The notes under the pieces were generated by a model that saw nothing but the letters and a program-made list of their open reading frames with translations, was not told the DNA's origin and did no database searches. From NCBI RefSeq assembly GCF_918797505.1, contig NC_092793.1, forward strand, positions 3,916,366 through 3,980,365: 64,000 nucleotides of DNA, in the 5' to 3' direction. This document shows, piece by piece, positions 27,601 through 39,600 of the stretch. The DNA comes from Bemisia tabaci (taxonomy: Eukaryota; Arthropoda; Insecta; Hemiptera; Aleyrodidae). Positions within the stretch are counted from its first letter, which is position 1. Each line of letters starts with the position of its first letter. The position numbers and the translations under genes were made by a program.

Positions 27601-30600
27601 TACCAGGATCACTCGAATAGTTGAGCGTAAAATAATTTTGAAAAAAAGATGACATGAAATAACAAGAGACAATTAAGAAAAGCGACAATGGGTTAAGAAG
27701 ATTTTTACTTGAAGAAAAATTAGGAATTAGGTGCTAGTAAAAATTATTCAACTCATCTTGGAAAAAGGAAGAGTTAAGAGAAACACAAGCTGAGCGGTTT
27801 AAAATAATGAAAATCAATAAATTATGTGATGTTGTCATGACGTTAATAACTCAGGACTCCTGGGACCTAGGCAATAGAAGCTATTTTTTTGTAAGACTAC
27901 CATAGCTCCAGAATCTATTGAGCTTATACTTGAGGGTTTGCTTAGCCAGGGTGTCTACTAAAACATGCTGGCTAAAAATCAGTACTTTAACGGTACTTTT
28001 TCAGTACATTCCCAAGAAATTCAGTATCTCCTCCACAGAAAATTTCAGTACTTTTTCAGTACCTCCAATTGACGAAATTCAAAAAACTTCAAAAATTTGA
28101 ATTTTTCGCTTAAATTGCGACAAAAATGACAAAAAATTCCGGACCTTCTTGCAGAATTTCCACACTTTTTCAGTACTTCCGCACCGCCCTTAAAAAATCC
28201 GTACTATTTCTGGACTTGTAGACACCCTGGCTTAGCATTTATTGAAGTTTTCCCGGTGCTTCTAAAAGTTTAAGTTAATGAGGAATGAAGTTTCATCAGA
28301 AAGTTGAGTGAGGAGCACAGAAAGATTTCCATTTACTATATTAATAGGAAGGGGTGTGAATGCAGGTGTATTAGTCGTTGAACACAATAGTCGTATTTTG
28401 TTTGGTGATATGATCGAAACAGTTGCGCAGCACTCCTATACCATTCAAGTGTTTTTTAGAGTTAGTAAGCAAGCCTTACTTTAATAGAAAATATTTGGCC
28501 CATTGCAGGGACGCTGGTACATACAAAATTTTGTTACACAAATTCTGGATCAAATTCGGAAGATGTTTCAGGATTATTAGCACAATCCTCATGTGGTTTG
28601 TAACCACATTTTTCTCAATTTGTTTCTCACTGATCATGAGAAAGTAAACATGCTTAACAAGTCATGCTGTAGATATGACCCCAAACAAAATACAATCTCT
28701 ATTAAGGTTAGTTAATTAAAATAGTACATTTTCACCATGATATTCTAAGATTTATCCTGTTCAGTTTGATGCCCAAACTCAAATCACAATTTGCTGCAGC
28801 TGGAAATTTCCAAAAATCTTAAATACCTTTAATGTTCCTCTGATCAGAACAGCATTGCTTACCTTCAGTATTGTCGTTTTTGTTGAGAGACACCTTCTTT
28901 AGCTGCATATCTAACTGTCTCTGTTTTTCATTGATTGAACTGGGAGGTTTGTCCTCCTGCTTTCTCAACTTCAAAGGCTGCCTGTTCAATTTCACTTTGC
29001 CAACTTTATGGTCTCCAACTGCAACCTGCTGCTGAGAGAAAAGGGGCGTATTGCATGTTAACAATCAATGGAAGAAAATAAAAATAGAATTGGTTCTAAC
29101 CACCCAAAAGAGTTAATAACTTTGACGATTGATTTACATCAACAGACAACTTCCAAAATTTCTAAATGCATATTGTAAGGGATGGACTAAATGTAATCCA
29201 ACAATTGCATTTCACAGCGAATTAAAAAGGCAACTGACATACAGTTTAAATTATACTTTTGATGGAATAATTAGCAATTTAACAAGACCCTCTTCAAGTT
29301 TACTTATTAGTATTCAAATTTGCTGAGATATAGCTTTTGAAGATGATGTGCTGTTAAACTGCTTGGTAGATTTCTAAGAGGCTAAATAGCCAAACACACA
29401 CAATGCCGTTGCAAATCAAACAAAGACGTCAAAGTAAACTGGAGTTATGAGGGTTTAAAATTCTAAGTTCAAAAAATGCAGTTTAAAGAAAAACCTATTT
29501 AACGTCAAAAATTTCAGTGATCCATGCTCAATATTTTGGATTTAAATCTAACTGTTATGCTTTCTCCTAGCACAGAAATAAACAAAACGGCTCGACAATT
29601 GTTCATCAGAACACGAGACGGTTTCTTGCATACAGAACTCAAATTGTGATTACTTGAGCTGATCTGACAAAAATCTTCCAAAAAACATGCCTTCCAGCAG
29701 TAAGCTCCTTTTTCCTGTGGATGGTTACTTTCAGTAATTTAGTGCTTTTCGTACAGTTTAGAATTGAATAAGTGAGAACGAAAACACACCAACTCGGAAA
29801 AATTAAAGTAATCAAGACACAAACAAAACTGCACAGTAGCTGAAGAAATTAGTCTAAGAAAAAGATGTTTGGTACTGAAAGACAGGCACTTACGAACATT
29901 TTAAAGGTCCAAGCTGGAACAGATGCGCTAACTTCAATGACCTTCATAAAAATTGACCGTCTTTAATGAAAGTTGCGCATTTTTGAGTTATCGAGTTGGT
30001 GTGTTTCAAAACTCACTGATTCAATTCTGAGTCAAGCAAAGAGTCTTACAAGTATTTTTAAAAGTAAAGGAGTAATTTACCTGCTTCAAGGGACTTTGCA
30101 CAACTTTTGATGGTGACAATATGGATAAATTGATGTTCTGAACATTTAACTCCTGACCAGGAGACAGCTTTGAGAATTTTGGGCCCTGTTTCGGCACTAT
30201 TCTCATAAGAGTGCGACCCTCCGTCTGTTAAAAGGAAAATAGAAACAATTTGATCAACCCTTAATAAAAACATTGCTTTAGCATTAATATGAAAGATACA
30301 TGGAAGTTTTTTATTTAATTTAATTTTTTCTTTGGACTGTTATGCCTCCCATATAAACGGAACAAAAATCTTGAAACATGCCGGCATTGAGGCACACATT
30401 TATTTCATAATGGTAAGAAACATCTTACTATTCAGCTATCATGGTTGGAACTGATAAAACCTGGCTTGTAGCCCTCCCACTCCTTGAAATTCTAAATTGA
30501 AAGTGGAAGCTGATAAGAGCATGGTGAGTGGGGACAGATAAGAAGAGTGATTCACATTATCCTCAACTCCTAAAAATTAGTACGTCGTGGAGCTAGGCAA

Positions 30601-33600
30601 TTAAAGTCTTAGCATGTTCATGCCAATACGAATAAAGCCTTCAATTGCTGTCATTAGATTTTTTCTTCAATGACGATGTTCTATCAGGTGAGTTTATCAT
30701 CTCATCCTGAGGTAAAATTCCTAAGTCAAATAATGTAGAAGCCCTAGTTTAGCTTGCCTCAGAAACTTCATTTTTAGTTGATTATGATAAGTCAAATAAT
30801 GAATTTTACTAAAGGTGCTACATTTGACTAAAATTATGATGATGACAAAATGAGGAGGGAGGAGGGAGGGACAAATCAAAATAGAAGAGCTACATTGACA
30901 TCACAATAAATATTACTTCCTACAGAAATTTTTCGGTAGATATAGGACAATGTTTGCAGTTTCTGTGAGTGGAGTGAAGAGACATATCAATGGTGAAACT
31001 GCAGGAATGTCTGTCTCAATTTGAAAGGTTGCAGACTTCCTGCCATACTTCATTTTTTAGATGGAAAAATACTAAACGTCATTTCTTGATGTCCTTCTGA
31101 TTTATTATCTCTGTGTGAAGGACATTCTGAGAAAATCTCGAACAACAGAATAGAAATATTCTCTTTTGATAAAATTTAATGGGAAAGGAGATTTTAAAAC
31201 CACTCAAGTGAGCTTTGTGTTACTGCGGTTTCACTGTTGATATGTATATTCGTCATATAAATATTTGTAATATACTTCAAGCAAAATGAGACGGTAAAAA
31301 TGCGTCCCCATCAAAAACCAAGCAATATGTTGAATGTATTTAAAGTGTGAACATAAATACTGAACCAACTATGGACCACTTCACTAAGCGAAATCATTAA
31401 ACTAAAAGTGATGTGCGTGTAGTCAGATACATGAATCACATAACTAGGAAACTTACTTGAATCAGGGACTAACAATTGATGTCTTTAACAGGAGATGTGA
31501 AATTTTAAAGTCTCATAATTTATTCATTGGAAAGCTTTTTATTCTCTTCATGACAGAGTAGGTTACCTTTTGACCGGCAGCTGGAGTTTTGATGACAGCA
31601 TGACAATCTGATGATTGCAAGGGGCTGACAATTGTGAAATTGCTAGATTGAGTGGTGATTGGTCCCAGTTGAAGCTGCTTTGTAGGTGACAAGATAAGCT
31701 GAACTTCACCAGAACTGGATACAGCTGGAACTTGCGTAGCTGTAGGTGCGATTGGTTTCACTGAGCTCTTTGATAGTATACCAGGAGTTTTCAAAGTTTT
31801 CTTTTGAGCCATAACAATTGTGTTCTTAAAAGCAGAGAAAGAGAAAAAAAAAAGCTCAAGTAAGTTCAGATGGGGGAAGAAACTATTATTAAATTCTCCA
31901 ATATTTCTACCATAATACAAATAAAATGAGGTTGCAGGGGACTGGAGACAGATGATAACTGATCTTCCAGAAATGATTGGCTAGCAACATTGTTTTTTCA
32001 TGTTGCAGAGAGTACACCTCTATGATTCTTTCAGATACTAGATTTCGCATTTAATCTGATCGCCGTCTTTGGGATTTTTAACAATTAATAGCCTGTGCTG
32101 ACCAAGAATCACTCATTCGAGATTTGGAGACATTGGGGAGCCGCATGCAACATAGCTGAAGTAGCTCTAAAGTTTTCAAGGACAGCCATGATGACACATT
32201 TTCTGGGTTGTCTTGGTGAAGGGTTCATCATTTAGAGAAAATTATCTCAAACAAATTTAATATAATATAGAAAAAAGGGGGGCGGGAAAAGGCTTCAAAC
32301 AGACTGAAGAGTGCCGCTCTTTTAGAAAAATCTGGAAAAGAGCACTTGATGGTTGGCAAATCGGTGTTCCAACTACAAAAAGATCTTAACAAAATTTGGC
32401 TTTATGGTGTCTAGAAATTTTCAAAAAAAAAAAAAAAAAAAAAAATCCCTGCCTGATAAAGAGCGAACTGAGAATCATGCATTTCACATGAAAAGCCAGA
32501 TATAATGAGCATTTGTACCTTTCCTTTGTTTGCTTGATTTTGTTGTTGCTGTCGAACATCACTGGCATTTGACACTTTTTTGGGTTGATAGAATGATGTG
32601 TAGCAGTGATCAAACTGGATGGAGCTATGAACATTCATGGGTTTGTTTTCTGCCTTATCACTCACATACAAATTATCTAAAACGGAAAGGTAAAACATGA
32701 ATAAATAAAAATTATTAATGCAGGATTAGACTGTGGAGCAAGGAAACATGTGATAAAGCAATGTTTTTAGAATTTTTTCCGTGGTAAGATCAAAATTGAG
32801 TATTTTGACCTGTTCTACGTTGAGAGTGATTTTGGAAGGAACAAAACAATGGTTGAATTTAGAGTAAAATTCATCTTAATAGGTGTTTTAATATTATCTC
32901 ATTATAACTTATTTTTGCCTAACAGTGGACATGAACAACAATGTTACTTATTTGTTCTTCCGCTTTTCATTCAGCAATTTGTGCGATTGATGTCCAACGT
33001 TTTAGTTTCTTGGAAGAAACCATCAGTAAAAAACTTTTCCTAGTTTTTGACAAAGCACTGCTGGCTTTAATGGCATTAGATAAAAGGAAAAATGCTGGAA
33101 GGTGGTTTGCAGTTAATAAGAAAACTTCCTTTTTTTTTAAAGCAAAAATATCTTGATCATGGTTTTGCGTGAACCATTAGAACAGTGTCTGAATTTGAGC
33201 ATTATGTTTCGTTGACTAAGCAAATCACACAATGATATATCATCGTGTCCCTCACAAAAAAACGTAACCACATTTCCATGTTGCCATATTTCCTCTCACA
33301 AATTGCATTTTTACCAGGAGAATCTTGGGTATTTCTAATTGAAAATTTCACTGATTTTTCTCCTGATCTCATGCAAAAATCTGACAAATTTTGAACTAGA
33401 TTTCCCCAAGCACGTTCTTGTAAAAAATATTTTTGAGCCAATTTTGCGACCTTGAAATTGAGTTACGTTCCTTCGTCCGGGAAACGATGACATAAATTGA
33501 GGAACGTTCCAGAGGAGGAGAAAATTGGTGTTCCCTGAACACGCTTCATTCAACCTTAGATTTTTCTTTTTTTTAGAAGCAAGACGTTAAAATTTTTCAA

Positions 33601-36600
33601 AACTAATAATACTTACTGGCTAAAACTATTAATATTTACTATGAAATTTGATTTGAGAAAACTTAATTAGTTACATACTTTTCCCAGCAAAATATTACTG
33701 AGAAGACATACAGCATACTACTTAAACTCACATTCTATCTAGTGGTTCATTCAGGTTAGTAGATGACAGACACTTTTAAGTTTATTTAGTTATTAAGTGC
33801 AAGAAAAAAGTGAGGAGAAACCCACAGGAAAGAAAGAGAAAAAAGGATGTTACTGAAGAATCTGAGCTATGAAATTTTGATGTCAAAATGCTGAGTTACT
33901 GAGAATCGTGAGAATAACTGAAAACCGATTGGACTCCATTTTGCAAATGGGCACTACTATTTCTGGCTGATGTTAGAAACATCGTAAGCGCCATTAGTTT
34001 CCCTAGGTAGATAGACGTTTTCATGGATGAACCAGAAATAGTGGTTTCTCATGGCAAAATTTAGTCCAAAATGGGTAGGTAAAAAAAGCAAGAGAAGAAT
34101 AAAAAAAGGCCATCTTAGTCTTGTTTTCTCCTATTGGTACCTCATTAGTTTTTCTGTTATCTTGGTTCAATTTTTTTTCCATTCCTTTACAATGGGGAAA
34201 AAATGTTTCTCCATTCATAATTCTAAGAAAATACCGATAATTTTAGAGGGTAATGGCAAATGATGAAGTTTAAGCTTCATGACAACCACAATCATACCCA
34301 ATCACAAAGAACAAAGATTGCAACTGCACTGACAAAACCATTTGGAAAAGAATTAAATTTTGGCAAAAAGATTCTCATATTTAGATGTATTCTCTCATAT
34401 TCTCTTTTCACAAAAAAGAAAAGAAAAAAGAAAAGAAAAAGAGCCAAAAAACAAGGAAAATATTAACATGCTGGACGTCCTATCCTGGAAGTTACAAAAA
34501 AGAAAGAAAAAAAGAAGAAAAAAAAAAGTTGTTTTGTTTGAGTGTCTGGCCTCAGTGCTTCTGTCTGTTTAAGCAATCCGCACATCCACCGCAAGAAGAA
34601 TGCATTTTCCAACGGGCGATGGGATCAATCTTTTGAGGTCATATTTACGTTTACATTGTTGGAGGAATTGATTATTCGAAAGACTTAATCGCCAGATTGC
34701 AATTAAAATCCCTCATATAATGTCAGATATGAAAAATGTCAACAAACGATGTGGCAAGCTTGACTGACGATGGCTCGAACTCCGTGACTCACTGTGCGAC
34801 ACTATTGCCGTCTTGTCCACCAATTTTCAGTCCGTGGCCCACTGTGCGGCCCCACTCCCCCTGTCTAAAACTTTCAAAGCTCGCCATTTTTAAACAGCTC
34901 GGCCGATTTCGCCCTAATTCAATAACAGCCTTGTACTATGTAAGATCTTCCTCCTGTAATTTCGGGGGAAAATCTTATAATTGGCGCGAGTTATTGCGAC
35001 CACAAAATTGAACCTCCCCCCACTCCTTGCCCCCACCATTCGAAATCTAATATTTCAATCTTTGTTCATTTTTCGCAGAATGCTTGTCCCGTTCCTCCAA
35101 TTTACATCGCAAAAAGTTTCACCCCGAAAACTTCGAAAATGAGGAAAATATGACCCAGCAAAAATCGGAAAAACCACGATGAGTCGGAAATACATACATA
35201 AATAAACAGATATATATAAACATGAATTCAAACGGCATGCATATTCGTAATCTACAACCCAGGATCGATGGTCATTGCATGGTCTTTGGTCCAGGTCTGA
35301 CATAAGAGGAGAACGCAATAGTGTATTTCCTTCGGAAAATACACTAAAAATTAAGAAAATAATAAAATACATAAGAGACAGACACAAAAAATTTAAGATG
35401 GAAAGTCTGCTGAATTAAACTACACAGGATTTCCCCAATGAGTTGTCCTTTCTCTTAGAAAGGCGAAAAAGATACCTTATTGTACTCTATAGTATAAAAT
35501 CATAAGAGTAATTCATAGCGCATAGACCTGAGGCACGAAGCAGTCAAGGCGGTGTGCCCTAGGGTCCTTCAAAAATACGATTCTATTCATTGAAAAAAAA
35601 AATGGTACAATATTTTTGGGATCAATAATTACAACCTGAATACTTTTTAGGTTATATGCTTTAAATTATCAAGTGCAGAGTGAACTTTGTATTTAGATTC
35701 AGAAGCAAACTTGCCTCACCAAATGGCTAGTTTAGAACGATCATCTTGCTTTAGTAATGAACAAATTTGTACTCATTGCATTGATTGAAAATTTAAGAGC
35801 ATCGAATTTTTCACTGCAATAACCAATATAAACGAAATTTTCGAGGGAAAAAAAGTTTTTACATTAATGAAATATTCTTCCAAATTGATTCAACTTATCA
35901 GAGATCAACAAAACTATAGAAAACAATCAAAGAGAGATGGAGCGAAATAACAATATGAAATGAGGATGATCACAAAAGTGAAGAATGGGAGAGAGAGAGA
36001 AAAACAGAAAGCCCATTAAGAATATTCCAATAACGAAATAAAAACGCCTTATTTTTGCTCTACAATTAATGATGGAATACCGAATGAAAATACGCTATTA
36101 ATTCGAAACTGCCAAAACTCTACTAAAAGCAAAACTTGGTTGAAGTTGTTTGGGAGATTACGAGAATGGTGAAGAACTCAAAAAATTTACATGGAGGTAC
36201 GATACATTGGTTGAGTTGGTGCAAGTACATACAGTAACAAGAACAGAAAATGAAGAAAAAAAGGACCTGCTTTACATGCAACCAGTGAGATTTTTCTGCT
36301 TAAAAAAAGAATACAGATTCACTCTGATTGAGATGAAAACATTTTCAAAGACACTCCAAGAAAAGTTTCAAAAAAACAAATGAGTTCGTAAGAAATGAGT
36401 CAATAGCAGCAATGATCCATTTCAGCGAATTGTCAAGTTCATCACTAAAATTGTATAGGTATGTTCCAACTCTGGATGGAAGTACCTTGTGCTGATTGTG
36501 ATGGACACTGTTTTTGCTATCGTTTAAACCTTTAGATACTATGATCGCATAAAATCCCATTATTTTTAAAAAACTTACGATAGTAAATCTATTCAAGATC

Positions 36601-39600
36601 AATCCTTTCCTTCTGTTCGAAAAATCAACTGAAGTTGTCATTGAATCGGCTTAATCTTTTTAGTGAGAGGATGCATCCAAATGATAAGATCAAATGAATT
36701 TTGAACGAGACAGGAACAAGGGTTTTTTTTTCATGGTTAATTTGCACATTGACGCACAATTTGTCAATTTTAATTTTTTCAAATCTTCTCTTTTTTTCTG
36801 TTCAAATTAAATCGACCAAATTTGAGTTATTCCTACTTTTTTTTTCTATTTTTCGATTTTCGTCTCAATCATCTTCCAAGAGAGCAAAAAAAAAAATTTT
36901 CAAATGAAAATACTTCCATATCTGATACTTTGAACTTGAGAATTTTCAACGCATCATAAAACCTATAATAAGTTGTGGATCTTTGCCCCTTCATTATGAA
37001 AATCCACAACTGACCACTCTCTCAGGGACAAACGTAATTTGATAGAAAAAAAGTTTATGTGCATGGTGAAATTGATTCATCAGTACCTCAGAAAGTGGCT
37101 AATTCTGAACCTTCATGATGAGTATAAAAAGATTTGCAAGTGATTCATGTACATGTATTGTTATTATTTATTGTTGATAAAAAACTTGACTAATGATCAT
37201 GAAGGAAGGAGATTTTGGTTACTTGCCAGGAAGAGTGAAGTTTGAATACGTCAGTAACTTTCAAAATTTCCATAACTAAAATATTGTTTGGGACAGGCAG
37301 AACAAGACACATTTAATGCAAAAACACTGAGTTCCCTTTAAAAACCTGCTGACCCGTCATTATATATTTAAAAAGAACTCTAGTAAGGTTTGCTCCGAAA
37401 AAAACTCAATATACCTTAACATATACATTTCAGTTTGCAAAGATGCGTCAAAAAGTCAAGCTTCAAAGAGGAATCAAAATCCAACTGTAATTACCTAGTA
37501 AATGTGGATCTAACAAACGTTTCGCTGCCTCTGATTGTAAAGCTGAATCCAGATTAGCCGCCTCTGTTGGGCCCAATCCACACATAAATTCATCTACCGA
37601 TCCTAATCAAAACCATACTCAAGTGTTACACTAGTAAACGTTGGCAGAGGTAGAAAAAATTAACGGCACAAAAAAAAAAAAGATGGTGAAAACAAAATGT
37701 CTAGCAGAATTGAATTTTTGGAGAGTTCTTTTCATTACTTCAACATTACATCTCATTTTTTTCTCCAACCAAACAGCTGTTTTGAACTTTTAAAAGCTCG
37801 AAAATGCGCTCCTTTGAAACATCTAAATTAGAAACATCTCTTTCTATGACAATTCCTGTATCTTCTAACAGCCTTATTTTGGAATCAAACTCCTTAATCA
37901 AACCTGACACAGAAAACAACTTTAGCATTTCAACTGCCAAAAATTTGTTAAGGAACTTGTACTTCAAGAACTGCTAGACACAGTGTTGTTCAGATGCTGA
38001 ACAAAACAAAATGAAAGTGATTTAAAAGTAACAAGATGAAGAAAGATACAATCAGAAATTATTAATCAAGATCTGATTACTTTCTCGATGAATGTATGAT
38101 TTTGCACTCCATCCCAGCAAGTGATCAAAAGAATTAAATGCTGCGATGTGGAGTACTGAGTTGAAATGTGTGCCTCAAAAAAAATGAAGAAAAGAATTTT
38201 TAAGGCCGCACTTTATGCACTCAGAAGGTAGGTCCTTTTTTGAAGAAAGAAAAAAAAAAGTACACTTTCAACAGGCACCAGATGCGCGCAATTTTCGTTG
38301 ATTCACCAAAATTTCGCAAAAACCCAACACAGTTGCATATTTAGAAAAAGAGAATGATGGATTGCATTAGGCAAAAAGGACTTTGCAGGAAACCTTTTCC
38401 TTGGTTCCTATCTATTGAAAGGAATGATAAAGGTACGCTTTCTGCGCTGGAAGAATTAAAAATATATGTACGGATATTTGCCTCAGCAATGTCAAAACAA
38501 CCATTTGAATTTTTCCGAGCAGAAAATATGTTAAAAATTCAAAAAGTATAGATTTTTTGGTTCACAATAGTAGAAATTCTTTACTTACTCCTTAAAATTA
38601 GACCAAATTTTTGATTAATGAAAAGTCAAGTGCTTATTGTAACGAGACTGAGGGGGTGCTGTATCTAATTTTCGATTTTATATCAAGAGTAGGTTATTTT
38701 TCCATCGCATTTTTGAATTTTCTGCACAGAAGGAATTCTTTACCTATGCCCAAACCTAAGTGTAATTCAATTTTTTTTGCGAAACAAAACGCCATTCTCA
38801 AATGACTTTATAAAACATCCAGCAGCAGACAGTCCACCTTATTCATAAAAGTTGGTGTAGGACAATTTAGGCAGAACTTCAGTTTGCTGAAACTGAATAA
38901 CGATTTGAGATAGGTATGTTGTAAAATATAAACTGGGTTGTATTTAGTAACAGGGAACCAAGTTACTTGGGAATCAAGGAGCTACCACTTAATGGATTGG
39001 AAGAGAGAGTCTCAAGAGTCAATATAAATCTATGCATTTTGCTTTAAAGTAACAGAAGCATTTTTGTACAGAATTTTTTCTAAGAAAACATCCGCAGTGG
39101 AACCAAGCATTACTCAATTGTGATATATTTTTCTCTTTTTTTCAATCAGCAAGGTCATTTTTTCAATTATGAACAGAACTTTAGTAACTATGTTAAGATT
39201 AAACAACAAGAGACACTGCTTTTTCCTAGAATGGACGATTGAAATGAAAAATCGTTAGATCCAAACCACACCAAAACAACAAAAAAACTTTGGATTAGAG
39301 TACTGGATAAATTAGAATAAAGAGTGGGAATGGGGGAAAAGATACATGTGGTTGAGACAGATTTTCAACCCTGCTAGGACCTTTAGTATGATGTATCTTT
39401 ATCTTTAAATGTAAGATTCATGTTACCAACAGTTCGAGTGTTTCTTGGAATCATACCTCAAATTTGAATCAGCTACTAACATGTGTTAGGGAGAGTTGAG
39501 GTCCACTACACTGATTAATCATTTTAGGCAACCTGAGCCAGATCCTTTTTTCAATTTTTTTGGAAAGATGAAAGACATGGTAAAATAAGTCGTCTGGTCC

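Noticed and set aside
32411..32698. poly-A/T tract of about 23 bases and ORFs across it
   Set aside because: The homopolymer lies in intron sequence; only 32519-32676 has splice support.
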